Below, piece by piece: positions 20,868 to 31,904 of a stretch of 64,000 nucleotides of DNA. The notes under the pieces are model-generated. The model had not been told where the DNA came from and ran no database searches. It worked only from the letters and a program-made list of their open reading frames with translations. Source of the stretch: Yponomeuta sedellus (Eukaryota; Arthropoda; Insecta; Lepidoptera; Yponomeutidae); assembly GCA_934045075.1 (NCBI GenBank), contig OW203732.1:4505501-4569500 (forward strand), given 5' to 3'. Position numbers and translations under genes: made by a program. Numbering within the stretch: position 1 is the first letter of the stretch; each line of letters starts with the position of its first letter.

Positions 20868-21125
20868 TGCCGGCGACTTCGTCTACGCAGTTTTATCGGG
20901 TAGATTTTTTCTTACTTACTTCACACTTACCGTCATATTTTGGACAATTCACACAATATCTTCATAAATTGTAGCCTATGTGTTATTCTGATGTATAAGC
21001 TATATTACTGTAAAGTTTCATTAAAATCCATTTAGTAGTTTTTACGTGAAAGAGTAACAAACAAACATCCATCCATCCATACTTACAAACTTTGGCGTTT
21101 ATTGTATTACTAAAGGATATAGAAT
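20868..21125 (+). repeat. Dispersed repeat ('gctggtgccggcgacttcgt' family)
   Basis: Starts 'agctggtgccggcgacttcg', continues 'tagcctatgtgttattctga' and ends with 'taacaaacaaacatccatcc'. This layout is common in lepidopteran genomes (recalled). It is short, non-coding and decayed. Confidence 0.55.
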
Positions 21126-21632
21126 AGATAATGATTTTTCATGACATCTATGTCGAAATTCAACAGAGATATCGAAACAGCAATCTTAATCTTCAGCAGA
21201 AATATATTTTTCTTTTTTAGAACAATGACTTATTATGATATATTCTTTGAGATCACTTATTGTGATATTCTTTGAGATCAGAATTCTTTGAGATCTACGA
21301 AAACGAATTCCCCATTTAAAGTTTGTAAACTTCTATTATTATGAGTCTCAATTTGTATAAAATTACACTGTCTCAGAGGTGACGCAGTACAGAAACCAAA
21401 ACATGTATTTATATTGTACTAGATACAGGTATATGGAAGTACGGTCCAAACAGCTTAATTTTAGGTCCTCCACAGGCCCATAATTACCGCAGCGTTAATC
21501 GCGGCGCGTGAAACGTTTCCAATCTATTTTCCTGATGCAGTCGGGCCTCTACTCACACATCGTCAAAGAAAGGCGAAATACGACAGAAGGAAATAAGAAT
21601 TGTCTCAATTAAGACTTTTAATAAAAGTAAGT
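21126..21632. other. Non-coding DNA with a short tandem motif
   Basis: 'ttctttgagatc' occurs three times at about 21243, 21271 and 21291. 21470-21560 is a GC-richer single-copy-looking patch. Confidence 0.4.
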
Positions 21633-21643
21633 ATATGAAAAAT
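21633..21643. repeat. Target-site duplication, left copy
   Basis: ATATGAAAAAT, repeated at 21923-21933. Confidence 0.75.
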
Positions 21644-21922
21644 TAAAATAGTATAATCATGTGGGTAGAGTGATGTCATTCCGATGTAAAAACCTAACTG
21701 CAAAGTAGGTAGTCAGGGCTGTAAGTGATGCAATTTACTTAAGCCAGATGTTGCTGCCTGTACGTAATACAGAGAATAGTGTAAAGAGGTTCGAAATTTC
21801 ACTGATGCCGGTGAGTCGCCCATTAGCTCAGTTGGAAAGAGCGCTGGCACGGATAGGCAGAGGTCGGAGGTTCAAATCGCGGCATGGGTAGAATTTTTAG
21901 CCTCTATCTAGGTTTTTAAGAT
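21644..21922 (+). mobile_element. tSINE-1 monomer
   Basis: Starts inside the tail end ('taaaatagtataatcatgtg'), then spacer 'aactgcaaagtaggtagtca', spacer 'gtacgtaatacagagaatag', tRNA-like head and truncated tail ending 'ggtttttaa' at the TSD. The B box is eroded (GGTTCAAATCG). Confidence 0.8.
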
Positions 21923-21933
21923 ATATGAAAAAT
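21923..21933. repeat. Target-site duplication, right copy
   Basis: ATATGAAAAAT, identical to 21633-21643. Confidence 0.75.
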
Positions 21934-22889
21934 ACCAAAATTAAAAATTACTTCTAAACTTCTAAAAACTTTTTTAACTTAAAACATTAGCTTCTGATTT
22001 TCTAATTGTTTTAGAGGAACGTGCCACGTTACCCGCATTGACAGCTTTCTTGAGTAGCCCACCAAAAGATTTGAATTTGAAATTCGAGTTTTTACACTGA
22101 TCAAAGTTTAATTGACGCCACTGATTGTATGTTAAGACAAGCATGAAGTTCACCTTATGTACCCTTTTTTTAATTCAATAAAAAAACACAACGTAATAAA
22201 AATATTTTATTGCATATACACAGGAAAACCATGATGTAGGACATGTAGTCCTGCATTAGGCTTCAAATGACAGATAATGATGATAAAAACGTTATCAGCC
22301 AAGATGTTTACCTCTAATATGAAGTCATAGAAAATGACGCTATGTAAGGCCAAATACTATAGGGATCAAAAATTTTTTCAAGTGATTTTGATATGAGTCG
22401 ACTAGCTCAAATTATCTTCATCCCAAGTAGGCCCTTCAGTACCTTTGCATGGCACCGTGCAATAATCGACGTGCCTGTATTTGTTTATTTATTTTAGAGA
22501 CTCCAAATGGCTTCTGGTAAAATATTGAAATTGAAGTCGCGATCGAAACTAACAATTTTACTTTTCTATTACGTGGCCTGTGTGTGACCCTGAGTAAATG
22601 CAGATTAGCGACCGTTGAACTTATTACACAGTTACCACCCAGATGCTCACTAAAATAAATATTACTTAGCGGTGGTTTGTATTTTACTGCTATGTATTTT
22701 TGTGTGTATGATTAAAATAAAATAGTTTCCTCATCTATTTCTTAATTTACCCGCTGTGATATAGGTATATTCCAAAGAATAAGATAATTAAACGATATTT
22801 TGTGATCGACTTGTAGACAACTCTAGGCAAAACCCACGCGCTGGTTTGTCACCACTCACTTGTGCATCACTACGACATACCTAGAGCAC
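21934..22889. other. Non-coding DNA
   Basis: 22185-22290 ('attttattgcatatacacag', ending GATAATGATGATAA) looks like an unassigned LINE or SINE end. No gene recognised. Confidence 0.4.
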
Positions 22890-23015
22890 GCGATCGCCAC
22901 TTCTCTCAGAGAGAGAGTGCAGTCTTAATCACTACGCGATTACTTCAGACACTCAGGTTTCCTCGCGAAACTTTCCTTCACGGGCAGCGGGTGGTATTGC
23001 GAGAAACGCGGTCAT
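22890..23015 (-). repeat. SINE-C fragment, reverse
   Basis: 'tctcagagagagagtgcagt', 'tcaggtttcctcgcgaaact' and 'ttccttcacgggcag' match the reverse of the SINE-C core and tail. Confidence 0.55.
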
Positions 23016-23334
23016 CATCAATAAATTCCGCAGCCAGTATTAGTGGCCGCATACCTATTCCGTCCAGCATACCGCTCCGACTACGATCCGATCGAGTGCC
23101 GATAACAACGAGATCGAGCGATAAGGCTTCTCGTTATCTGCCTACATGTGTGGAGCTTGTCCGGACGGAAAATTAATTAAGCGGGTGTTGCCTAAATAAA
23201 ACAAAAGCGACGCGTGTTAAACTGTCTCTTCTTTTCGGAATTCAGATGGGGATAGGCGATTTGTGTTTATCTCGGCTGGTGATCGCGTCTAGGTCGATCA
23301 GACAGATGTTTTGGTGATGAATCAGCGCATGAAT
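23016..23334. other. Non-coding DNA, moderately GC-rich
   Basis: 23020-23170 lacks recognisable repeats and is GC-richer than its flanks ('gtccagcataccgctccgac'); possible regulatory DNA or host remnant. Confidence 0.3.
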
Positions 23335-23641
23335 GTTATATTCAACGGGTCACGATTATTAAATTTAATCCAACTGATGTGTTAGATTTAATATGACTTA
23401 AAAAAAGATGGCAAGAGTGGAGTTATTGTTCCCGCTGCCTTTTTCTCCACTACTTTACAAGCATAAATTCTTCAGGTTGAAATCAAATTTATTTCTTATC
23501 ATTATGTATATGGTAAAACGTAATTACCTCGTGTAATTAGGTTCTTTAGTGCCACAGTTAGTGGGTAAAGTGGGGAATTGAGGTAATTACATTTTACCTA
23601 ATAAATAAATAATCGTAATTAGACCTGTTTAATATATAACT
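23335..23641. mobile_element. Inverted-repeat element (family of 51234-51393), decayed
   Basis: Left end 'gttatattcaacgggtcacg', right end 'gacctgtttaatatataac'. The internal 'ggtaaaacgtaattacct' and 'gaggtaattacattttacc' are inverted, as at 51280-51363. Non-coding. Confidence 0.6.
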
Positions 23642-23754
23642 ATGTACAGCCTATTTCAATTAATAATCTAGAATTCTTCTGAATATACCGATATAATAGG
23701 GACTACATCGGTAAATTCAGACAGAATATTAGAATCAATAATAATCAAATAGTT

Positions 23755-23908
23755 CACAGCTTGATAACTTCTGATAGTAAGACCCGCAACTGTCTTATAA
23801 TTCTCCAATAATCCGGACTTGGCCTCCGTAATGGAGTATGGCCTAACCTTCCTGCGATGCAGGAAGAGACTCGTGACCTAGCAGAGGGGACGCACAAAGG
23901 GTTGATAT
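23755..23908 (+). repeat. 5S-SINE 3' part
   Basis: 'cagcttgataacttctgata' to 'gcacaaagggttgatatc', with 'tggagtatggcctaaccttc'. Confidence 0.75.
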
Positions 23909-24107
23909 CACACACGGACAACATCCAGCGCAATCGAGGTCGTGCATATCTGTGTTTGGCCTGAAAGTTTCCTAGTCTTAAGAGGGTAAATAGAGGATAG
24001 AGTATGAGGATAGAGAATAAAAATCTACATAGATGTAGTAACCCTCATACATTGTAGTGCCTAGCAAATATTTGTAACCGGGATAGGCTTATCCAGCACC
24101 TTTATCA

Positions 24108-24178
24108 TCCTCTCGGTCGCGGGTTCGAATTCCGGCATGGGTGGAATTTTTAGCCTCTAAATAGGTTTTTCAAATATT
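24108..24178 (+). repeat. tSINE-1 fragment
   Basis: B box 'gggttcgaattccggcatgg' plus 'tttttagcctctaaatagg'. Confidence 0.75.
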
Positions 24179-24570
24179 AATACCTTACTACATATCTAGA
24201 ATATAATATAATTTGATATAATCACTTGTATGTAATAGTGTTCCTCGGCATTGTCCGCACTTTTACTCTGTAAAATTTATTTTCTAATATAGAGCTACCT
24301 CTGGAAGCATTATAATCTTATATGAAAGATTTTTAGCCTCCAGAACAAGAAAACTTTTGTGTACTTTTTAAATATGAAATAAAGAGTTAACTTTTTTTAA
24401 TTTTTTTTAAATAATATTCAAACGCGCGGTGTCAACTCGGGCGAGGATTCCCTCACAAAGTTCTCCTTCACAATTTCCGTGTGCCTCTGTTACTTTTTTT
24501 TTTCTTATGTAGCTTACACACGTCCCACTGCGTCCAACGTCAGTGTTATTACTAGTTAATATTATTATTA

Positions 24571-24697
24571 ACTAGCTGACGCCGCAAACGCCATCCTATA
24601 TCTTAATTCAGGTCTTTGTCAGCCGTAATTGCGTGTTAAGTAACAAACATCCAAAGTTCTAAAAACCTCCACAATCTTTCACATTTATTATATTAAG
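24571..24697 (+). repeat. Degraded dispersed repeat
   Basis: 'actagctgacgccgcaaacg', 'tcttaattcaggtctttgtc' and 'gtaacaaacatccaaagttc', collinear with 59898-60115. Confidence 0.5.
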
Positions 24698-24711
24698 TAG
24701 TAGATACTGTG
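24698..24711. repeat. Target-site duplication, left copy
   Basis: TAGTAGATACTGTG, repeated at 25094-25107. Confidence 0.85.
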
Positions 24712-25093
24712 GAATTTTTAGCCTCTAAATAGGTTTTTAAAATTCTCCTTAGCACGGGTTAGTGCATAAAAATAAAAATAGTATAATCATGTGGGTACAG
24801 CGATATCATTCCGATGTAAAAACCTAACTGCAAAGTAGGTAGTCGGGGCTGTAAGTGATGCAATCGACTTCAGCCAGATGTCGCTGCCTGTACGTAATAC
24901 AGAGAATAATGTAAAGAGGTTCGAAATTTCACTGACGCCGGTGAGTTGCCCATTAGCTCAGTTGGATAGAGTGCTGGCACGGATAGCCAAAGGTCGCGGG
25001 TTCGAATCCCGGGATGGGTGGAATTTTTAGCCTCTAAATAAGTTTTTAAAATTGTCCTTAGCACGGGTTAGTGCATTAAAAATAAAAATAGTA
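24712..25093 (+). mobile_element. tSINE-1 with direct terminal repeats
   Basis: The insertion begins with a whole tail (GAATTTTTAGCCTCTAAATA to the A-rich end), continues through spacer and tRNA-like head (head about 24950-25020) and ends with a second whole tail, 'gcattaaaaataaaaatagt', directly before the TSD. This is a partial head-to-tail dimer: an RNA that began in the tail of one unit and read through the next. The 14-bp TSD and A-rich 3' end indicate LINE machinery, not an LTR integrase. Confidence 0.8.
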
Positions 25094-25107
25094 TAGTAGA
25101 TACTGTG
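25094..25107. repeat. Target-site duplication, right copy
   Basis: TAGTAGATACTGTG, identical to 24698-24711. Confidence 0.85.
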
Positions 25108-26117
25108 TTTTCAGTTACATAAAAAAATATTTAAACTTTTATTTCACAGAAAAAAATGCACAAAATATTCTAGCCCTGGAAGTAAATAATCTTCAACGAG
25201 TACAAGATTATAGTGCCTCCAGAGGCTGTTCTATGTTAAAGATGAATTTTACAATCATTAGACTCCGCTTACATACATTTGTATGTAACAAGAAACACAA
25301 TTTATAGGTACATGCCTACCAGGATGCAATTCCTCGTAAATGAGGCAAAGATTCTACCGATATCACGTGATTCGTCTGTACGAATCGAATAAATAAGTTC
25401 AACTCCTCGTAATAACTCTCCGCTTACACTCGATATTTTACCATCGCACACACCGCAAGTCTATTCGATTCACATCTCGAATACATCTCGAATCCGGAGG
25501 CAAATGAGGGTCGAGATCCGAATCCGATAACGAATCGATCGTGCCGATAGCGTCACTCGCCACACATCCGCTCTTAGGAAAGACAAGCTATTATCGGCCT
25601 TAACACGCCAGTCGTAAAAGCTAGAATATATATTAGGAGTGTTGTTTAGTTTCTAAACGGTAAAGCTGGTTTGGGAAGAAGATTGACGTGAACGGACGTA
25701 AAGCGAAAATACTAATGAATTAGTACTTGGTTGGACAATCATTAGTGTACCTAGTCCAGCTTGTGACAGCATATTATTCAGAAACTGTTCACAGCGTCTA
25801 TGTTGCAAGAACATATTTGTATACAGATGTATCTATATCAAAGTTATGTTATGTATCTATATTCGATAGAATTACGATAGAATTTAATTTAAATTAGAGA
25901 TACACATTCGGGTATCGGAAAGATACAATAGATAAGATATGATAAGAATATTCATTACTGTATACTGTATACACATGTATATTGTAAAAAAGGAAAAAGA
26001 AAAATAAACAAAATATATACAAAGACGCAATACAATTGGCGGCCTTATTGCTAGTAGCAGTTTCTTCCAGACAACCGAGGTTAGAGATTTGCTGAAGGAA
26101 AAGTAATTTTATTTGAA
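25108..26117. other. Non-coding DNA
   Basis: 25440-25560 is a GC-richer patch with repeated 'tctcgaat' and 'cgaatcgat' words. No gene or named repeat elsewhere. Confidence 0.4.
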
Positions 26118-26304
26118 ACTAGCTGAACCAGCGAACTTCGTACCGCCTAACAGTCGATTCTTTAATTTTTTTATTTTTCTCTCCCTAAGAACCATCCTCG
26201 TACTTCAAGGAATATTGTAAAAAAGAATTAGCGAAATCAGTTCAGCTGCTCTCGAGATTTGCGCTTACCAACACATTCAGCGATTCATTTTAATATTATA
26301 AAGA
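26118..26304 (-). mobile_element. Helitron-like fragment, reverse
   Basis: Begins 'actagctgaaccagcgaact' (reverse of a CTAGT end) and ends 'tttaatattataaaga' (reverse of a TCTATAATAT-type start). The interior 'ccatcctcgtacttcaagga' and 'agctgctctcgagatttgcg' is shared with 33632, 49203, 53632 and 53810. TC start, CTAG end and no TSD fit a short non-autonomous Helitron; this is inference. Confidence 0.55.
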
Positions 26305-26404
26305 TTTCCAATATACATTACGGGAAGTTCCCAATATAAATCAACCATTAGTAACAAGAGATATTATAAATCTTTTGGTTTCCTTGACATTAAATGTTAA
26401 AAAA

Positions 26405-26550
26405 ATACCATCATCATCATTATTCATGGCATTTGCGCAAAAGGCTTATTCCCACCGCTGCCCGCTGCTGGGAATAAGCCTTTTCCCCAAATACCAAATA
26501 CCAATCTCTCACGATATCTTTCGAGCCGCATCCATGGACATAGTCCTAAT
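26405..26550 (-). repeat. SINE or LINE 3' end with 16-bp hairpin, reverse
   Basis: Starts with a CATCATCATCATT run (reverse microsatellite tail). AAAAGGCTTATTCCCA at 26439-26454 pairs perfectly with 26469-26484 around a 14-base loop. Confidence 0.6.
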
Positions 26551-26801
26551 CCTAGAAAAGAATAGCTGATTTATATGACATCTTATATTAAAACTACTTC
26601 CAAAATAAACACCGTATACACATCCTTTTCCTTCTATTATTATAATTATAAAACGTTATCCGCACGAGTTCTTATAGAGCTAAAATAGGAGTGAACGTGA
26701 TGTGCGTGTGAAATAAATAAAAAGGTGATTTTTTTCAGGGAAATAAAATGGAATTTTGGTAACTCTAACATTTTGTCACTATTTCGATCCTCAAGTTAAA
26801 C

Positions 26802-26925
26802 TCACGCCTCTATCTCAGAGCGGTAGGCAGAGACCAGAGACCTCCACTTGCCGGGATCCTGACCTTCGCTTCTTCAACGTTCATTAGCCGTTGCGTGCAC
26901 TCACGCCGGCCATATAGCAAATGTT
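26802..26925 (-). repeat. RTE-like LINE tail, reverse
   Basis: 'ggtaggcagagaccagagac', 'cttgccgggatcctgacctt', 'cgttcattagccgttgcgtg': reverse complement of the coding end around ACMQRLMNV...DRGKW. Confidence 0.65.
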
Positions 26926-28935
26926 ATTTCTAGTGCCACTTGTAGGACTCCCCCTTTTCGGGATTTTGATGCACCCTATACAGTATAGAAGTTAAATGTC
27001 TATCTGTCTAATATATTCATTAGGTGATTTATATGGATAGCAGATTCAACTCACAATCGCAGGTTTACACACAGATATGATATCTTCTCAACAGATGCAA
27101 AGCCAGGACAGGTTTTAGATGGAATAGATAGAGATAGTATCAACATAAATAAAATTAATTACACGAAGCTTAGTTGATTTATCCAGCCTACCGCAAACGC
27201 ACAAAAGAGTAATCCAATAGCTACCTTGTACAGACATAATTTCATTCAAAGAACAAGTTGTGCTCGCGATGTGAGTGCTCGATATCTCCATTTAAGTGCT
27301 TCTTTTAATTTTGAACTACTAAGAAACCACTGTAAATGGTAGACTTTCTTGATATGGAAATCAATAGAGAGCTATTTGGCTACATTCGGGTTTCCCTAGG
27401 GTTTCCCCAGAGATTGTATACTGCCAGTAACCATTTTTAAAATAAAAAAGTTTACTTTATATTTATCAAATTTGCACTTGGGTGGGGGGGCAAGGCTACA
27501 TTCAGGTGGAATGTATTCATTGTAAGATTTGATGTAAGCTTTTGATGCAGTACGCGTATCTACCTATAAATAGAGAACAAAATAATGGATACAGACCAAT
27601 AATAAAAAAACATAATTTTGAAACGTAATATTATATTTATGGCAGAGCATAACACTTTTGGGTTGCGAGTCCGACTAGCACTTGGTCCGTTTTTAAAACT
27701 GACACTATTCATTTCTTATTCTCCTTCCTTCTCACAGTTTAATAGTGTAGTGACAATGTAAAAGACCGCAACTAGAAATATCGTAAGAATAACTTGACCG
27801 CGACCTTGAAAACTTGACAAGATAAAACCACTAAGGTGGTAACGTATGATCACCACCTTTCCTGTTTCATACTAAATTTAATTACTTTCCCAAGTCACGT
27901 ACAGGTCCTTTCCATTATTGAAGACTGAATATTTTTCCCGATATTGACTGCGAGACGACCTCACGACCTTTAAATATGTTCGGTAAAAGGTGAGCATGAA
28001 CAGAAAGGAGTAGAGAGCTCTTTAAGGTCCTCTTTGGAGGGCCTTTGCCTAGCAGTGAGATAAATTAGAATGAATAAAAATTCTTCCCAAGTCCACAGTT
28101 TTTGCAGTCAGTCAAACCAGCTCCCTGCTGAGATATTCATTGCTTGCCTGCAGCCGATAGCGCAGCTCTCCCCGTCTGCTCCGCCATTAATGGACAGATA
28201 ACGGCCCGCCACGGTGCCTGATTAAAATGTGTAATGTGCCTCGTGTCAGGACATTTGTACCTATTAGGGCCTGTTAAGATTGTAACGCACTTTACTGAGA
28301 GTTATGATATTGGGCTTTAATAGCGCTACTGCCTCTGGGAATGTGTTTTTGCATGAAAAATTGCGATCTCGATGCACACTTGCCAGAAGACTGGAAATGG
28401 TATTTATCACTTTGTAATAAGACTCAATCTTGTGTAAACTTATCCTTTCATGAATATGGACATAAGGACAGAAAGAACTTACAAACGGCATACTGCGGAG
28501 TAGTGAACATAATAAAATATATTAATATAGAAAAAGCAAGAACTGTTTGACTAATACATCCTTGAGTAAAATTCGTGGCGTCTGTTGAGCCCAAGGGAGG
28601 GGGCATAAAGAAAGTCTCACATTTGCAGATCTACCACTAAAAAGGTTCGTCGTGTAATTTTCTACAAAGAAAATTCTTTACACTTTTGCACATTTCCAAC
28701 TTTACTTTTTTCGAACTACGAAAGCCCTACTTTTGGGTTATTTGCTTTAAGACTTGAAATTTAAATTTCAAGAGGCAAAAAGTAACTCTTGAAATTTTCT
28801 ATAAGAGAAACTCTAGGTATACATATTTTCGCATTTCCAACGAAGCTGTTTTGGAGCTAAACGCTAAGGAAATGTAAAATTATAAATGTTAAACTCTACA
28901 CTCTACACTTAACGAAAATAAGCAAATCCATACTA
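26926..28935. other. Non-coding DNA with LINE 3' remnant and GC-richer island
   Basis: 27600-27700 ('gagtccgactagcacttggt') is a widespread lepidopteran-type 3' end, also at 32270-32395. 28085-28290 is repeat-free and GC-richer ('ctccgccattaatggacaga'), with palindromic ATTAAT words typical of regulatory DNA. CTTGAAATTT/AAATTTCAAG forms a 20-bp palindrome at about 28754. No supported gene. Confidence 0.4.
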
Positions 28936-28939
28936 CTCA

Positions 28940-29617
28940 AAGATCTGTCGCTAACCAGTCGGTCTCTATCACCAGCCACCAACAGCTATAGACCCCGAAA
29001 TTACTACCATACAAAACCAAAAGACAACTTTTTCTACTCAGCAGTAATGGAAACAACAAAATTCTTGAAACAGCAGAAGACCAGTTCATATCTGACTACA
29101 AAATCTGTCACTATTTGATTCCCGAAGCAGGAATCACGCAACTTTTCAATGGTCTTGCAGAGAGAACAAAGAGCCTTACGAAAAAAGATTTTTGTGTCAT
29201 ATTAATTGGAAAGGAAGATTTTAAGGAAACAAAGAATTACTGCGAGTTGACACTACATACGACAAGTTACGGAAAAGATCACCAATACAAATATTTTGCT
29301 ATGCCTCCCTACTTACAAGTACAGTGTGATCTAACAATGTTCAATTGGAAATGGGAAACTTTTAATAACTTACTTTACCTCGATGTTACAACACACAAAC
29401 ACTATTTTTGATGGACTCCAATGAGGATTTAAACTTTGACTACTCTATGCTCTCAAGGTTCTCACGGCGTGTAAATACTTTAGGAATAAAAACCATATTT
29501 CATGACATCTTTTTAACCCTACTCAACATTATTAATGATGCCATCTCACTTACCAGTAATCCTCTTGATAACAAAAAATGTGAAAGTAACGAGAATGAAA
29601 TTTTTTTTCGTGTATAA
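28940..29617 (+). pseudogene. LINE ORF1 C-terminal region, esterase-like
   Basis: Reading about 29040-29408, then shifting frame at 29408, gives KNILETAEDQF-like text, KDFCVILIGKEDFKETKNY, FNNLLYLDVTTHKH, DSNEDLNFDYSML and NTLGIKTIFHDI. This order resembles the SGNH/esterase-like C-terminal domain in ORF1 of several Jockey/CR1-group LINEs (family memory, not searched). The frame is broken by an upstream nonsense codon near 28980 and the shift at 29408. ORF2 follows with slight overlap. Confidence 0.55.
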
Positions 29618-29939
29618 TTACTTAAGTATTTTCCATCAAAATATAAATAGACTTATTAATAAATCGGACCTATTAGCTGTAAGCCTGGAAGAATTGTCTC
29701 AAAGTGGTAAATCAGTCGATGTCTATGTGTTACAGAGCACAACATGACAGCCGAAGATACGAAACAATTATCAATACCAAATTATACGCTTGATTCACAT
29801 TTCTGTAGAGACAACAGAAACGGTGGTGCTTGTATTTTGGTGAAAAATAACCACCAATTTAAAATCATCACTGATATTCTGAAACTAAATTGCCCAAACT
29901 ATGTAGAGTTCTGTGCAATCGATCTCAGTGAACATAAAC

Positions 29940-29952
29940 TGATAATTATATG
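29940..29952. repeat. Target-site duplication, left copy
   Basis: TGATAATTATATG, repeated at 30142-30154, inside the LINE endonuclease frame. Confidence 0.85.
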
Positions 29953-30141
29953 AAAACCTATTTAGAGGCTAAAAATTTCACCCATGCCGGGATTCGAACC
30001 CGCAACCTCTGGCTATCCGTACCAGCGCTCTACCAATTGAGCCAATGGGCGACTCACGGCATCAGTGAAATTTCGAACCTCTTTACAATATTCTCTGTAT
30101 TACGTACACGGGTTAGTGCATTAAAAATAAAAATAGTGTAA
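29953..30141 (+). mobile_element. tSINE-1 foldback inserted in LINE ORF2
   Basis: Starts AAAACCTATTTAGAGGCTAA (antisense tail), continues through the antisense tRNA-like head and spacer to 'ctgtattacgtac', then switches to sense tail 'acgggttagtgcattaaaaa' and ends at the TSD. It interrupts the endonuclease frame after LIII, so it is younger than the LINE copy. The antisense head plus sense A-rich end is the same polarity as at 3146-3602 read on the minus strand. Confidence 0.8.
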
Positions 30142-30154
30142 TGATAATTATATG
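30142..30154. repeat. Target-site duplication, right copy
   Basis: TGATAATTATATG, identical to 29940-29952. Confidence 0.85.
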
Positions 30155-30629
30155 CATTTATAGGATCCCGATAAACACTAAAGAAAAATATGAGCTATTT
30201 TTTCAAAAGCTTATTCTAATCCTCATTAAATACTGTTCGGCGATAAACAAAAAGTATGTTATTGGCGGAGATTTTATTAGAGACATATTAAAAAATAATA
30301 ATTACCCTAAGAAATTTGAGGACCTGCTATTATCGCATAATCTTAAATTTGAAATAAAACAGACAACCCGCCTAAGTAGCGGAACGTGCATAGATAACAT
30401 TATTACTAATGTACGAGCAAGGAAAGCTGAGGTTCTGGATTTGGGACTGTCCGACCATACAGCGCAACTGATCCTATTACCAGTAGATAAGTACTGCACT
30501 CTACAATTCTGGTATGCGTTTAGACGGAATTTCTGTAATAACAACCAAAAGAAGTTTCAAGAGTGTCTTAAAGGTATGAGTTTTAAAGAAATTTATGAAA
30601 GCAATGACCCGAGCAATCCTTCAAGCTTT

Positions 30630-30810
30630 TTCATGGTGATCTAAAACTTTTTTATGATTTGTGTTTTCCGCTTGAGAGAGTAAAAATTAATGTGATGAAA
30701 AAACCAAAGTGGATCTCAAAAGGTATAAAATTATGTAGCAAAAAGAAAAGGGAACTTTTGTGGAACTTCCGGAAATATCCAACAGCTTTGAACAAGAACC
30801 TATAATGACA
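30630..30810 (+). pseudogene. LINE ORF2 linker after endonuclease
   Basis: Frame reads DLKLFYDLCFPLERVKINVM, then KKPKWISKGIKLCSKKKREL and LWNFRKYPTALNKN. This is the basic segment between endonuclease and reverse transcriptase in Jockey/CR1-type LINEs. It is out of frame with the preceding part and ends before any RT motif, replaced by AT-rich sequence. Confidence 0.65.
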
Positions 30811-30825
30811 AGACAATACAAGACT

Positions 30826-31394
30826 TAAGCATATAATAAATATGCAAAATATTTATTATATAATATTTATATGAAATATTATATAATAAATATAATATTT
30901 TATTTACACTCTAGGCCGACACCACACAGCAAAGAGGTTCCGAAAGGGGCGCTAAATAAATACTGTACTATCAAAGAAGAAAAGTTCACACACTTAAGGT
31001 GTACAAACACCAGTCACATCCGCGGTGTCGTGTCGTCGACCCATCAGCCGGTTGCCACTTTTAACCAAACAAAAAAGGCAGTCGGTGACATTTCTGACAG
31101 CTCTTACAGTATTTAACTTAATTAGCTATTAAATTCTTCATCGTCATAACGTGCCGTCTCCTAATTGAGGTTGGCAATCAATTTTCCACCTTTATATTGT
31201 TGACTCTTAATTACTTCTTCAGGGTTCCGTATCCAAATGAAGAAAACGACTGATACTAATAGGCTGCCTCGTTGTTACTAATACGCTTTACTATTAAAAC
31301 AGAGGGTGTTAGTCCGATTCCCATTTGATAGTTGATCTTTCGTTCAACTATCAATTGGTGCATGGTGCCCTAGTTTGGCACTATGACCAGTGAT
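30826..31394. other. Non-coding DNA with LINE remnants
   Basis: 30826-30905 is TA-rich with inverted 'ataatatttat' words. 30905-30926 ('ctctaggccgacaccacaca') matches the segment at 60872-60891. 31220-31240 ('agggttccgtatccaaa') is a fragment often adjoining the repeat at 32270. Confidence 0.45.
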
Positions 31395-31397
31395 TGT

Positions 31398-31746
31398 TAT
31401 CAAACCTTGTATGTCCCCACCGCTGGGGCACGGGTCTATTCCTGCATCGCAGGGAGGTTAGGTCATACTCCACTACGGGGCTATGTCCGGTTTGGTGGAG
31501 GATTGTAAGACAGTGGCGGGTCTTACTGTCAGAAGTTATAAAGCTGCCCATAAGGCCTCTGACATGGCTTAAGGACTGCCATTACATGACATTATTACTA
31601 ATAGCGCCGTTTCCGAAGCGCTCGGAAAAATGCCACTAGCGGTAGTCACGGGACGGTCATCCATCCTGCGCCTGACCGCACCTGTTGTTGTTTAACTCAA
31701 GTGATTGATTCCAGTCACTCGGTTTGCCTAGGCCACGAGCGCTTCG
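31398..31746 (-). mobile_element. 5S-SINE, near full length, reverse
   Basis: 'tatgtccccaccgctggggc' to 'taggccacgagcgcttc'. Box A is seen in reverse as 'gttgtttaactcaagtg'. Confidence 0.8.
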
Positions 31747-31904
31747 AGGACGAGGAGACAACGAGGACCAGTGATTGTATTGTGTCAAACTTATTACAAC
31801 TTTTACTAAGGCTACGCTGTCTGTCCGTACAAGTCAAGTTTCAAATCAAGAGCAACCATGAGGGGCTGTATGGAATCTTCACGGAATATATTAAAAAAAA
31901 TAGT

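Larger units (their letters stand above)
29596..30644 (+). pseudogene. LINE ORF2 apurinic-type endonuclease domain, broken
   Basis: Starts around KFFFVYNYLSIFHQNINRL, continues ELSQSGKSVDVYVLQS, a frameshift at about 29744, then NRNGGACILVKNN and CPNYVEFCAIDL. After the SINE insertion it resumes IICIYR, KYVIGGDF, RLSSGTCIDNIITN and LGLSDHTAQL. HQNIN (N-terminal Asn), a GGDF motif and terminal SDH are the expected endonuclease landmarks. The reverse transcriptase is missing downstream. A frameshift near 30630 leads into the linker. Confidence 0.7.

Noticed and set aside
24870..25064. Conserved 64-codon ORF found in several places (9670, 24870, 53126, 29950)
   Set aside because: Antisense translation of the tRNA-like head of tSINE-1; similarity between copies reflects the repeat, not protein conservation.
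24712..25093. LTR retrotransposon or TRIM
   Set aside because: Direct terminal repeats exist, but the TSD is 14 bp, there is an A-rich 3' end, and no primer-binding or polypurine site was seen.
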